From: Pseudoxanthomonas gei
GTDB lineage: Bacteria; Pseudomonadota; Gammaproteobacteria; Xanthomonadales; Xanthomonadaceae
Reading direction: 5' to 3'
Assembly (NCBI RefSeq): GCF_010119615.1
Contig: NZ_QOVG01000001.1
Span: 372,001 to 436,000, forward strand
Length of the DNA stretch: 64,000 nucleotides
The notes under the pieces: model-generated
The model's input: the letters and a program-made list of their open reading frames with translations, nothing else
Database searches by the model: none
Told to the model about the DNA's origin: nothing
Program-made: the position numbers and the translations under genes
Part shown: piece after piece, positions 29,586 to 39,334 of the stretch
Layout: each line of letters starts with the position of its first letter
How positions within the stretch are numbered: the stretch's first letter is position 1

Positions 29586-29839
29586 CCCCTTCGCCCCGCT
29601 GCGAGGCTGACGTCCGCAAATTGCCGCACCCTGCGTTTGCAGTGAATAACGCCGGAGTTCGTTGCATGCATTTGCGTCATCGGAAGAACGGGCCTGGCAC
29701 CAGCAAGCGACAGTCTCGGCACGGTGCCGCCGCCGTTGCGGCGTCGTTGCGTGGATCGCTGCCCAGGCGCCGGCGCCTGTTCAAGCGGGTCGACGCGGCA
29801 AGCGTGGCCCTGCGCGCGCAGATGGAAGCACCGCTGTGA
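29582..29839 (+). CDS. possible small basic protein bridging liuD and HMG-CoA lyase
   Basis: 85 codons from a GTG that overlaps the liuD stop (GTGA at 29582-29585), ending at a TGA that overlaps the GTG of the HMG-CoA lyase gene (GTGA at 29836-29839). The predicted product is strongly basic (HLRHRKNGPGTSKRQSRH, LPRRRRLFKRV) with no recognised domain. The matching overlaps at both ends suggest translational coupling through the gap, but the composition is also what chance gives in GC-rich DNA. Confidence 0.3.
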
Positions 29840-30729
29840 CTTTTCCGGTTCGCATCGTCGAAGTCGGGCCGCGCGATGGCCTGCAGAACGAGAAGTCGAT
29901 CATCGCCACCGCGGCCAAGATCGAACTGATCAACCGGCTATCGCAAACCGGCCTGCGCAGCATCGAAGCCACCAGTTTCGTCAGTCCGTCGTGGGTGCCG
30001 CAACTGGCCGACGCGGCCGAGGTATTCAGCGCCATCGAACGCAAGCCCGGCGTCTCGTATCCGGTGCTGGTTCCCAACGAGAAGGGCTATGAGCGCGCCC
30101 TGGCCGTCGGCGCACAGGAAGTGGCCGTGTTCACCGCCGCCTCCGAGGCCTTCAACCGCAAGAACATCAACGCCGGCATCGACGAGTCCATCGAGCGTTT
30201 CCGCCCGGTGCTGGAACGGGCCAGGGCCGACGGAGTCAGGGTGCGCGGCTACGTCTCCACCGTGCTCGGCTGTCCCTACCAGGGCGAGGTGCCGCTGGCG
30301 GACGTGGTGCGGGTCGCCTCGCGCCTGCACGCACTGGGCTGTTACGAAATCTCGCTGGGCGATACCATCGGCGTCGGCACCCCCCACAAGGCCCGCGCAA
30401 TGCTCAAAGCCGTCGCCAGCGAAGTGCCGCTGCCTGCGCTGGCCGTGCATTTCCACGACACCTACGGCCAGGCCCTGGCCAATATCCTGGCGTGCCTGGA
30501 AGAAGGAGTCGCGGTGATCGACTCGGCCGTGTCCGGCACCGGGGGTTGCCCGTATGCCAAGGGCGCCAGCGGCAACGTGGCCAGCGAGGACGTGGTCTAC
30601 CTGCTGCATGGACTGGGCATGGAAACAGGGGTAGACCTGGCCAGGCTCAGCGAAACGGGTCTCTGGCTGTCCGCCCTGCTCGGCCGCGACACCGGCAGCA
30701 AGGTCTCGAGGGCACTGGCGGCGACATGA
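29836..30729 (+). CDS. liuE: hydroxymethylglutaryl-CoA lyase
   Basis: 297 aa from a GTG at 29836, which places the family start TFPVRIVEVGPRDGLQNE directly at the N-terminus; a longer frame adds unrelated residues. DRE-TIM metallolyase with VGPRDGLQNEK (metal-binding Asp), YVSTVLGCPYQGEV, AVHFHDTYGQALANIL and the signature GTGGCPYAKGASGNVASED with catalytic Cys. It splits HMG-CoA into acetoacetate and acetyl-CoA, the last step of leucine degradation. The stop overlaps the start of a PAS-GGDEF-EAL gene (ATGA). Confidence 0.92.
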   Translation: MTFPVRIVEVGPRDGLQNEKSIIATAAKIELINRLSQTGLRSIEATSFVSPSWVPQLADAAEVFSAIERKPGVSYPVLVPNEKGYERALAVGAQEVAVFTAASEAFNRKNINAGIDESIERFRPVLERARADGVRVRGYVSTVLGCPYQGEVPLADVVRVASRLHALGCYEISLGDTIGVGTPHKARAMLKAVASEVPLPALAVHFHDTYGQALANILACLEEGVAVIDSAVSGTGGCPYAKGASGNVASEDVVYLLHGLGMETGVDLARLSETGLWLSALLGRDTGSKVSRALAAT

Positions 30730-33353
30730 ACATGCAGGCGCCCACGGAGCGGGAACAGGTTGACTCTGATGCGGTTGACTCTGATCCGGCTGACGTGGCC
30801 CTGGACGCCTCCATTCACGACGATCCGGCCGCGGTGATGGCATCGCTCGACAAGGCCGGCGCCGATCCCGCACTGGACGCGCCGACCCGAACGATCATGA
30901 CCCAGGCCGCAGCGCTGCTGCGCGCCACCATCACCCAGAAGCACTGGGCGTTATTGAGATATCGCGCGCTGTTCGACGCGGTGCCCGACCCGGTCAGCAT
31001 CCTGTCCGAGGATGGCACCGTGCTCGACCTCAACAAGGCCGGCATGACCGCCTACAAGCGTCCGCGGGCCGCCATCGTCGGCAAGAACATCAACGTCCTC
31101 AACCCGGAACTGCCGCACGACCACATGACGCCGGTGTGGGAAGCATTGAACCGCGGCGATACCTATGTCATCGAAGTGACCAACATGCGGGGCGACGGCA
31201 CCCGCTTCCCGGTGGAAGTGCATTCGGCCAACTTCGTCTTCGACGGACGCAAGAGCCTGGTTGCGGTCGCGCGCGACCTGAGCAAGCGGCGCGAGGCGGA
31301 ACTGCGCTATCGCGAGCTGATGGAAGTCATCGACAAGGGCATCCTGGTGCAGAACAGCGCCCGCGACATCGTTTACGCCAACCGCGCCGCGATGCGCATC
31401 TTCGGCATCGGCGAAGGCAAGCGGCTGGCCGACGAGCTGCAGCTGGACCGCTGGCGCATCGTCGACGAACACGGCCACGAGCTGAGCAGCGAAGCATTGC
31501 CGGCGCATCGCGCCCTGCAGACCGGCCAGGTCGTGGAAAGCATGCTGATGGGCCTGTATCACCGCCAAAGCAAGCAACTGATCTGGCTGACCGTGACTTC
31601 GGTGCCGCAGTTCGCGCCCGGTGGCGAGAAACCGGCGCAGGTCACCTCCATCTTCAGCGACGTCACCGCGCTCAAGCGCGACAGCGCCCTGTTCGACCGT
31701 GCCCAGTCGCTGGCGCATATCGGCGGCTGGGAGTGGGATACCGGCCGCGACCTGGTCTACCTGACCGACGAGGCGATCCGCATCCTCGGCGCCCTGCAGC
31801 CGCCAGCCAATATCGAAGAGATGCTGTCCTGCCTGCGCGATCCCGACCGCCGCCGCTTCCGCGGCGCGATGCAGAAGGTGGTCGATACCGGCGGCGGCTT
31901 CGACCTGGAACTGCAGGGCAGCCGCGATGACGGCCATCCCTTCTGGATCCGGGTCATTGGCGAAGCCGAAGCCGGCGACCCTTCCACCTCGCGCATCACC
32001 GGCACGCTGCAGGACATTTCGGCGGACAAGCGCGCCGAGGAAACCCTGCGCATCCAGGCCCGCACCGACCCGCTTACCGGGCTGATGAACCGCGATGCGG
32101 TGCTCAACGAACTCGGTACCCGGCTGATCGATCCTGTCCACGCCAACGTCGCCCTGCTCTACATCGACCTGGACCGGTTCAAGACCGTCAACGACGTGCT
32201 CGGCCACAGCGCCGGCGACGAACTGCTGATGCAGGCCGCCGCGCGCATCCAGGGCGCGGTGGGCACCGAAGGCCTGGTCGCGCGCTTCGGCGGCGATGAA
32301 TTCCTGGTGCTTTGCGACACCAGTGGCGATGCCGAACAGCCCGAACACCTGGCCGACGCCGTGCTCGCGGCCTTCGCCGACTCGTTCCGCTTCGACAAGG
32401 ATGAATTCGCGATCACCGCCAGCATCGGCATCTCGCGGGCACCCGAGGACGGCGTGCGCCCGCAGCAGCTGATCCAGAACGCCGACATCGCCATGTACGA
32501 CAGCAAGCACCGGGCCCGCAATGGCTGGCAGGCATTCACGCCGGACCTGGCGCGCCGGCAGCAGGACCGCCTGCAGATCGAAACGCAACTGCGGCGCGCC
32601 GTCGACAACAACGAATTCCGCCTGGTCTACCAGCCGCAGGTCGACCTGCGCCGCGGCCAGATCGTCGCCGCCGAGGCCCTGATCCGCTGGCAGAACCACC
32701 AGCTCGGCGAATTGCGCCCCGACCTCTTCATCAGCCATGCCGAGACCACCGGCGACATCGTCCGCATCGGCAGCTGGGTGCTGCGCGAAGCCTGCCGCCA
32801 GGTCCGCGAGTGGCATGACATGGGGCTGGGCATCGTGCGGGTGGCGGTGAATGTTTCCTACCGCCAGTTCGCCGGCGAGGACCTGGCCGAGAACGTGCGC
32901 GCGGTCCTGGCCGAGTACGAATTGCCGGGCGCGGCACTGGAACTGGAATTCACCGAGCGCGTCCTGATCGAGGACGCACCGGCCACCCTCAAGACCTTTG
33001 CCGAACTGCGCGCGCTGGGCGTGCTCCTGACCATCGACGATTTCGGCGAGGGCTACAGCGCGCTCAACTACCTGCGCCGGCTTCCCATCCACGGCCTCAA
33101 GCTCAGCCAGCTGTTCACCGAAGGCGTGCCCAACAACCGTTCCGACGTGGCCGTGTGCCAGGCGGTCTCGGCCATCGCGCGCAGCCTGGGGCTGGGACTG
33201 GTGGCCGAGGGCGTGGAGTCCGAGGCCCAGCGCCAGTTCCTGCTGCAGCTCGGAGTACCGGTCGGCCAGGGCTTCCTGTTCGCACCAGGCCTGACCCCGG
33301 ATGAATTCGCCAGTCGCCTGCGTTCGCCCGAGGAGCGCGTGTCCAATGGCTGA
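30726..33353 (+). CDS. PAS-GGDEF-EAL cyclic-di-GMP enzyme
   Basis: 875 aa, soluble. After an acidic N-terminus come about three PAS domains (ALFDAVPDPVSILSEDGTVLDLN; VIDKGILVQNSARDIVYANR; and a WEWDTGRDLVYLTDEA type), a GGDEF domain with intact RFGGDEF and an RxxD-free front, then an EAL domain with AEALIRW, NVSYRQF, ELEFTERVLIED, DDFGEGYSALNYLRRLP, the Lys of HGLKLSQ and AEGVE. Both catalytic centres look largely complete, though KLS replaces the usual KID. Likely bifunctional or a phosphodiesterase tuned by PAS ligands. Its start overlaps the HMG-CoA lyase stop, which is an unusual link. Confidence 0.85.
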   Translation: MNMQAPTEREQVDSDAVDSDPADVALDASIHDDPAAVMASLDKAGADPALDAPTRTIMTQAAALLRATITQKHWALLRYRALFDAVPDPVSILSEDGTVLDLNKAGMTAYKRPRAAIVGKNINVLNPELPHDHMTPVWEALNRGDTYVIEVTNMRGDGTRFPVEVHSANFVFDGRKSLVAVARDLSKRREAELRYRELMEVIDKGILVQNSARDIVYANRAAMRIFGIGEGKRLADELQLDRWRIVDEHGHELSSEALPAHRALQTGQVVESMLMGLYHRQSKQLIWLTVTSVPQFAPGGEKPAQVTSIFSDVTALKRDSALFDRAQSLAHIGGWEWDTGRDLVYLTDEAIRILGALQPPANIEEMLSCLRDPDRRRFRGAMQKVVDTGGGFDLELQGSRDDGHPFWIRVIGEAEAGDPSTSRITGTLQDISADKRAEETLRIQARTDPLTGLMNRDAVLNELGTRLIDPVHANVALLYIDLDRFKTVNDVLGHSAGDELLMQAAARIQGAVGTEGLVARFGGDEFLVLCDTSGDAEQPEHLADAVLAAFADSFRFDKDEFAITASIGISRAPEDGVRPQQLIQNADIAMYDSKHRARNGWQAFTPDLARRQQDRLQIETQLRRAVDNNEFRLVYQPQVDLRRGQIVAAEALIRWQNHQLGELRPDLFISHAETTGDIVRIGSWVLREACRQVREWHDMGLGIVRVAVNVSYRQFAGEDLAENVRAVLAEYELPGAALELEFTERVLIEDAPATLKTFAELRALGVLLTIDDFGEGYSALNYLRRLPIHGLKLSQLFTEGVPNNRSDVAVCQAVSAIARSLGLGLVAEGVESEAQRQFLLQLGVPVGQGFLFAPGLTPDEFASRLRSPEERVSNG

Positions 33354-33858
33354 GCCTGGCTACCGCATCCGTCCGATCGAAGCGTCCGATGACCCCGCGA
33401 TTGCCGCGATCATCCGCACGGTCATGCCCGAGTTCGGCGCGGTGGGTTGCGGCTTCGCCATCAATGATCCCGAAGTCGACTGGATGAGTCGTGCGTATGC
33501 CGAACCGCGCTCAGCCTATTTCGTGGTCGAACGCGATGGCCGGATCCTCGGCGGCGGCGGAGTTGCGCCACTGGAAGGTGGCGATGCCGGCACCTGCGAA
33601 TTGCGCAAGATGTATTTCCTGCCTGAAGCGCGCGGCCTGGGCGCCGGCGCCGCAATGATGGCCCGCTGCCTGCAGGCCGCGCGTGGCTTCGGCTTCAGCC
33701 GCTGCTACCTGGAAACACTGGGCGGCATGGACGCGGCCATGCGCCTGTATGAGCGCAGCGGGTTCCAGCGCCTGGGCGCGCCCCTCGGCGCCACCGGCCA
33801 CGGCGGCTGCAATACCTTCTACGCGCTCGATCTCCAGCCACCTCCCGCGTCTGTCTAG
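33346..33858 (+). CDS. GNAT family N-acetyltransferase
   Basis: 170 aa from the ATG at 33346 (GAGGAG upstream), eight bases inside the end of the preceding gene. GNAT motif A LRKMYFLPEARGLGAGAAMM (acetyl-CoA pyrophosphate loop RGLGAG) and motif B with YERSGFQRLG. Substrate unknown. Its TAG stop lies at the very start of a REPIN left arm. Confidence 0.82.
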   Translation: MAEPGYRIRPIEASDDPAIAAIIRTVMPEFGAVGCGFAINDPEVDWMSRAYAEPRSAYFVVERDGRILGGGGVAPLEGGDAGTCELRKMYFLPEARGLGAGAAMMARCLQAARGFGFSRCYLETLGGMDAAMRLYERSGFQRLGAPLGATGHGGCNTFYALDLQPPPASV

Positions 33859-34057
33859 GAGCGTTGTAGGAGCGACGCAAGTCGCGAAGCCGGGAAACTC
33901 CGGCACCCATGCGGACCGATGGAAGGTGATTGCGTCGCGCAACCAACATCCGCCCATGTGGTCATGGTCATCGCCGGCGAGCGCGACAGGCCGGGATGCG
34001 TCGCGAGCAAGGACGGATGGCCAGCTTCGCGACTTGCGTCGCTCCTACAACGCTCCT
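33857..34057. repeat. large REPIN-type element
   Basis: Perfect 34-bp inverted arms at 33857-33890 and 34024-34057, containing GTAGGAGCGACGCAAGTCGC; spacer about 133 bp. The arms extend the REP family of 3839 and 39248. The first two bases of the left arm are the last two of the GNAT stop codon. No transposase nearby. Confidence 0.88.
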
Positions 34058-34132
34058 GCAATAGCCGACCAGCGCCAGGCGACCGTTGCCGATGACGTAA
34101 AATGCGGGCCTTACCCGCGATGGACTTTCCGC

Positions 34133-34903
34133 ATGCAGCTTTCCGACACCCGCGCCATCATCACCGGCGGCGTTTCCGGCCTGGGTCTGGCCGTCGCCCA
34201 GCACCTGGTCGGCCACGGCGCCCGCGTGGCCCTGTTCGACGTCAACGACGACAAGGGCGCCGCCGCGGTGGCCGCGCTGGGCGAGGACAAGGCGCGCTAC
34301 TTCCGCACCGACGTGTCCGACGAGGACGGCGTCGCCGCCAGTGTCGAGGCCGCGCACGAATTCCTGGGCGGACTGAATGCCGCCATCAACTGCGCCGGCA
34401 TCCTCGGTGCCGGCCGCGTGCTGGGCCGGGAAGCACCCATGCCGCTGGCCAATTTCCGCGGCACCGTGCTGGTCAACCTGGTCGGCAGCTTCAACGTGGC
34501 CAAGGCCGCCGCCAACCTGATGCAGCACAACGCCGCCGGCGAGGATGGCGAGCGCGGCGTGATCATCAATACCGCCAGCGTGGCGGCCTTCGAGGGCCAG
34601 ATCGGCCAGGCCGCCTATTCGGCTTCCAAGGGCGGCGTAATCGCCATGACCCTGCCGATGGCGCGCGAACTTTCGCGCTTCGGCATCCGCGTGATGACCG
34701 TCGCCCCGGGCATCTTCTGGACGCCGATGATGGACGGCATGCCCGAGGACGTGCAGAAGTCGCTGGGCGCCTCCATCCCCTTCCCGGCGCGCCTGGGCAA
34801 GCCCGAGGAATTCGCCGAGACCGTCGCCTTCATCGTCCAGAACCGCTACTTGAACGGCGAGACCATCCGCCTGGATGGCGCGGTGCGCCTGGCGCCCAAA
34901 TAA
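34133..34903 (+). CDS. SDR 3-hydroxyacyl-CoA dehydrogenase (HSD10-like)
   Basis: 256 aa from the ATG at 34133. Short-chain dehydrogenase with TGGVSGLG cofactor loop, INCAGI, the Ser of INTASVAAFEGQ and the YSASKGG catalytic Tyr/Lys. The long insertion around VLGREAPMPLANFRGTVLVNLVGSFNV and the FPARLGKPEEFAETV region resemble human HSD17B10/bacterial FadB2-type 3-hydroxy-2-methylbutyryl-CoA dehydrogenases of isoleucine catabolism. It is a single transcription unit between a REPIN and efpL. Confidence 0.8.
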   Translation: MQLSDTRAIITGGVSGLGLAVAQHLVGHGARVALFDVNDDKGAAAVAALGEDKARYFRTDVSDEDGVAASVEAAHEFLGGLNAAINCAGILGAGRVLGREAPMPLANFRGTVLVNLVGSFNVAKAAANLMQHNAAGEDGERGVIINTASVAAFEGQIGQAAYSASKGGVIAMTLPMARELSRFGIRVMTVAPGIFWTPMMDGMPEDVQKSLGASIPFPARLGKPEEFAETVAFIVQNRYLNGETIRLDGAVRLAPK

Positions 34904-34923
34904 AGGATTGCGGTCAATGGCAA

Positions 34924-35000
34924 AGGGTGAAGAGTGAAGTGTAAAAGCCTTCATCCCCACGCGTTCTCCTCACTCCTCACTCCTCACTCCTCACTCCTCA
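34924..35000 (+). repeat. heptanucleotide tandem repeat in the efpL leader, with a partly complementary purine arm
   Basis: Five exact copies of CTCCTCA at 34966-35000, ending 15 bases before the efpL ATG. A purine-rich segment GGTGAAGAGTGAAGTG at about 34925-34940 is nearly its reverse complement, so the leader can fold. The tract resembles the anti-Shine-Dalgarno sequence, and no normal Shine-Dalgarno precedes efpL. Confidence 0.8.
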
Positions 35001-35015
35001 CCTCCGGCCCACCAA

Positions 35016-35582
35016 ATGAAAGCCAACGAAATCAAGAAAGGCAACGTCTTCGAACACAACGGCACCGTCTACCAGGTGCGCGACATCGAGCGCAGCGCGC
35101 CGCAGGGCCGCGGCGGCAACGTCAAGTTCCGCTTCACCCTGTACAGCATTCCCGGCGCGGTGAAATACGACCTCAGCGTCGGTGGCGATGATGACCTGAA
35201 GGAAGTCGAGGTCTCGCGCCGCCAGGCCACCTATTCCTACAAGGATGGCGACGCCTTCGTGTTCCTGGATGACGAGGACTACACGCCCTACACCTTCGAC
35301 GCCGACGTGATTGGCGACGATGCCGGCTACATTGCCGATGGCCTGGCTGGCAGCTATGTGCAGATCATCGACGACCAGCCCGTTGCATTGCAGCTGCCCC
35401 AGCACGTGACCCTGGAAGTGGTGGAAACGCCCCCGGAACTGAAAGGCGGCAGCGCCACCAAGCGCCCGAAGCCGGCCAAGCTGAGCACCGGCCTGGAAAT
35501 CATGGTGCCCGAGTACATCGTCAACGGCGAACGCGTGCTGGTGAATACCACTACGGGTGAGTTTGGCGGGCGCGCGGATTGA
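35016..35582 (+). CDS. efpL: elongation factor P-like protein EfpL (YeiP)
   Basis: 188 aa, three OB-type domains. N-terminal [25 protein letters not shown] and the C-terminal [28 protein letters not shown] are characteristic. The loop that carries the modified Lys in EF-P is [12 protein letters not shown] here, with Arg32 at the tip as in YeiP/EfpL, which does not need modification. EfpL helps ribosomes past polyproline and some other stalling motifs. It is a monocistronic gene with an unusual CTCCTCA-repeat leader and no clear Shine-Dalgarno. Confidence 0.9.
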   Translation: MKANEIKKGNVFEHNGTVYQVRDIERSAPQGRGGNVKFRFTLYSIPGAVKYDLSVGGDDDLKEVEVSRRQATYSYKDGDAFVFLDDEDYTPYTFDADVIGDDAGYIADGLAGSYVQIIDDQPVALQLPQHVTLEVVETPPELKGGSATKRPKPAKLSTGLEIMVPEYIVNGERVLVNTTTGEFGGRAD

Positions 35583-35961
35583 GGCTGACGGCCGTTACCT
35601 GTAACTGTTAGCTGTTTGCCGGTAGCCGGTAGCTTGGTGCTTCCCCTCTCCCCTTGTGGGAGAAAGTGGCCGAAGAGCCTGCCCTCGAGTGTTTTAGCAG
35701 GGGGCCGGAAGAGGGCAGCCGATAGCTTGGTTTCTCCCCTCTCCCCTTGCGGGAGAGGGTGGCCGAAGGTCGGGAGAGGGGAAGCCGGAGCCTGTGCAAT
35801 ATGGCGACGGACTATCTCGAGTGTAATGAACAAAAGCACGCTCGCTACGCTCCCGCCCCCTCTCCTGCCCCCCCCGACTAAAGCATTCGGGGGCAGGCTC
35901 TACCGGCATCCTCTCCCGCAAGGGGAGAGGAGAAAACCGATCAAGCCAACCGCAAAATATT
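35583..35961. repeat. intergenic repeats of the CTCTCCCCTTGTGGGAGAG type
   Basis: The 379 bp between efpL and the convergent flavoprotein gene hold no gene. Two direct copies of a unit with GATAGCTTGG...CCCCTCTCCCCTTG and GTGGCCGAAG occur at about 35625-35672 and 35722-35775; a further inverted half, CTCCCGCAAGGGGAGAGGAG, is at 35913-35932. Relatives occur at 42361, 42509, 47255 and 47500. Confidence 0.75.
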
Positions 35962-37350
35962 TCAAACGTCGAACAACTTCCCCGGATTCAATATCCCCTG
36001 CGGATCCAGCACGCGCTTGATCCCCCGCATCACCTCGATCTCCGCCGCACTGCGCGTGCTTTCCAGGTAACCCTTCTTCACCAGGCCGATGCCGTGCTCG
36101 GCGGAGATGCTGCCTTCGTGCTTCTGCAGCGAAGCGGCCAGCAGCGTGGTCACCTGTTCGCACTGGCCGACGAATTCCGCGTTGTCCATGTCGTCCGGCT
36201 TCAGCACGTTGATGTGCAGGTTGCCGTCGCCGATGTGGCCGAACCAGACCACTTCGAAATGCGGATAGGCCTTACCCAGCAGCTGCTGGGTTTCCTCGAG
36301 GAAGGCGGGCATCGCCGAAATGCGCACCGACACATCGTTCTTGTAGGGCTTGTACGGCGCCAGTGCTTCGGTGATGGCTTCGCGCAGCCGCCATAACTGC
36401 GCGGCCTGGGCGTCGCTCTGGCTGACCACGCCGTCGCTGACCCAGCCGCTGTCCATGCAGGCCTCGAACGCCGCCATCGCCGCGGCTTCCTGGACCTCGT
36501 CGCCGGAGGCGAATTCGGTGACCACGTAATAGGGGTGCATTTCCTCGAACGGCTTCTGCGCGCCATGCGCCAGCACGTGGTGCAGGGCGCGGTCGGTGAA
36601 GAATTCGAAGGCCTGCAACTGCAGGCGTTCGCGGAAGGCGGAGAACACCTGCATCAGCACCTCGAACGACGGCAAGGCCAGCAGCATCACGTTGCTGGCC
36701 GGCGCCGGATCGGTCAGGCGCAGGCTGGCTTCGACGACGATGCCCAGCGTGCCTTCCGAGGCGATCATCAGGTGGCGCAGGTCGTAGCCGCTGGAGTTCT
36801 TGATCAGGCCGCGGTTGAGGTCGAGCAGCTCGCCGGTGCCGGTGACCACCTTCATGCCGGCGATCCATTCGCGGGTATTGCCGTAGCGGATCACGCGGAT
36901 GCCGCCGGCGTTGGTGGCGATGTTGCCGCCGATGGAACACGACCCGCGCGAGGCGAAATCCACCGGATACGCCAGCCCGTGGTCGCGGGCCGTGTTGTGC
37001 ACCGCTTCCAGGGCGATGCCGGCCTGCACAGTCAGCGTGCGGTCCACCGCATTGAAGTCCAGCACCCGGTTCATGCGCTCCAGGCTGAGCACCAGCTCTC
37101 CGTTCGCGGCCACCGCGCCGCCAGACAGGCCGGTGCGGCCGCCCGAGGGCACCACCGCCACGCCGTGCTGGCTGGCCCAGCGCACCACCGCCTGCACCTC
37201 CTCGACCGTGCCCGGCAAGGCAATCGCCAGCGGCGCCGGGGTCCAGCGCCGGGTCCAGTCGCGGCCGTAATGCTCCAGGTCGGACGGCTCGGTCTTCAGG
37301 CGCAAGGCCGGAACGGCTTGCACGAGGTCGGTCAGGCGCGGATCGGTCAT
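35962..37350 (-). CDS. FAD-linked D-2-hydroxyglutarate dehydrogenase-like oxidase (GlcD/D2HGDH family)
   Basis: 462 aa from the ATG at 37350 (a TTG two codons earlier is possible). FAD-binding type 4 domain with VVPSGGRTGLSGGAVA, ASRGSCSIGGNIATNAGG and GYDLRHLMIASEGTLGI; the C-terminal cap has WFGHIGDGNLHINVL with metal-binding His and the final EHGIG. In Pseudomonas, a D-2-hydroxyglutarate dehydrogenase of this family removes the D-2-hydroxyglutarate made by SerA and pulls serine synthesis forward; here it is divergent from serA, which supports the same role. D-lactate is the main alternative substrate. Confidence 0.85.
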   Translation of the reverse strand: MTDPRLTDLVQAVPALRLKTEPSDLEHYGRDWTRRWTPAPLAIALPGTVEEVQAVVRWASQHGVAVVPSGGRTGLSGGAVAANGELVLSLERMNRVLDFNAVDRTLTVQAGIALEAVHNTARDHGLAYPVDFASRGSCSIGGNIATNAGGIRVIRYGNTREWIAGMKVVTGTGELLDLNRGLIKNSSGYDLRHLMIASEGTLGIVVEASLRLTDPAPASNVMLLALPSFEVLMQVFSAFRERLQLQAFEFFTDRALHHVLAHGAQKPFEEMHPYYVVTEFASGDEVQEAAAMAAFEACMDSGWVSDGVVSQSDAQAAQLWRLREAITEALAPYKPYKNDVSVRISAMPAFLEETQQLLGKAYPHFEVVWFGHIGDGNLHINVLKPDDMDNAEFVGQCEQVTTLLAASLQKHEGSISAEHGIGLVKKGYLESTRSAAEIEVMRGIKRVLDPQGILNPGKLFDV

Positions 37351-37502
37351 GGGCAAAGGACACGTGAGGGGCCGCCAGCGTGCCAGCGATGCTGCGGTGC
37401 GTCCACAAGAAAGGCCGCCCGCTGCGCCTGCAGGCCCAGCGGAGCGCGCCCCCTGCCCCAGGAACTTTTCACCGATCCGGAGCGCGTCTTACAGCTATCG
37501 AA

Positions 37503-37797
37503 GCGCACTTCGGGCTTCCCGAACAGCGCCTTGCCCTTTCGGAAGACCGATGTGCTTCTCCGGAGCAGCGATTTGCTCTTCCCGAATACCGATTGCTCTT
37601 CCCGAATGCCGATTTGCTCTTCCCGAATACCGATTTGCTCTTCCCGAAGAGCGATTTGCTCTTCCCGAATGCCGATTTGCTCTTACTGAAGAGCGATTTG
37701 CTCTTCCCGAATGCCGATTTGCTCTTCCCGAAGAGCGATTTGCTGTTCGGGAATGGCGATTTGCTGTTCCCGAGGACAGATTTGCTGTCCCGGCAAG
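37503..37797. repeat. tandem array of about 14 units of 21 bp between divergent D2HGDH and serA
   Basis: About 14 units of the type CGATTTGCTCTTCCCGAATGC; the central ones are nearly identical, and outer ones (37503-37567, 37735-37797) diverge. One unit at 37589 is 20 bp. Alternate units carry the dyad GAAGAGCGATTTGCTCTTC. Plus and minus frames stay open but show no start with ribosome-binding site. It occupies the 644-bp divergent promoter region; the flanks (37351-37502 and 37798-37994) show no gene. Confidence 0.85.
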
Positions 37798-37994
37798 AGG
37801 TCAACCCAGCCCAGCCGACCCTGCCTTGGAGAGCCGATCTTGGTCGGCTGCCTTTTGCGCAGAACATTAGTCCCCTGCCAGGTCCATGGCGCGACGATCG
37901 ACCCGCACACCTGTAGCCGGGCCTGACGCAGTGCAGCAACCCCGCCCTTCCTTCTGGCATAGTGAAACTCCCTCAGCCGATGCCCGCAGCCCGC

Positions 37995-39236
<1,242 letters not shown>

Positions 39237-39247
39237 CCCGAGTTTTT

Positions 39248-39324
39248 TTGTAGGAGCGACGCGAGTCGCGAAGCTCATGGCAGTTCAGTTGTCCACTGCT
39301 TCGCGACTTGCGTCGCTCCTACAA
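39248..39324. repeat. REPIN-type element after serA
   Basis: Arms at 39248-39274 and 39298-39324 (TTGTAGGAGCGACGCGAGTC and partner, one mismatch) with a 23-base spacer. It lies between the convergent serA and NUDIX genes and, with a run of T before it, could act as a transcription barrier. Confidence 0.85.
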
Positions 39325-39334
39325 GCTTTCGCTC

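Noticed and set aside
30951-33092. Minus-strand open frame of about 700 codons opposite the GGDEF-EAL gene
   Set aside because: Antisense to a gene with clear domains; no recognisable protein and no ribosome-binding site.
37503-37797. CRISPR array
   Set aside because: Units are contiguous with no unique spacers and no cas genes nearby; it is a tandem minisatellite. The same holds for 3058-3288.
37469-37916. Open frames through the 21-bp array reading heptapeptide repeats on both strands
   Set aside because: Continuous only because the period is a multiple of three; no start site with ribosome-binding sequence and no non-repeat domain.
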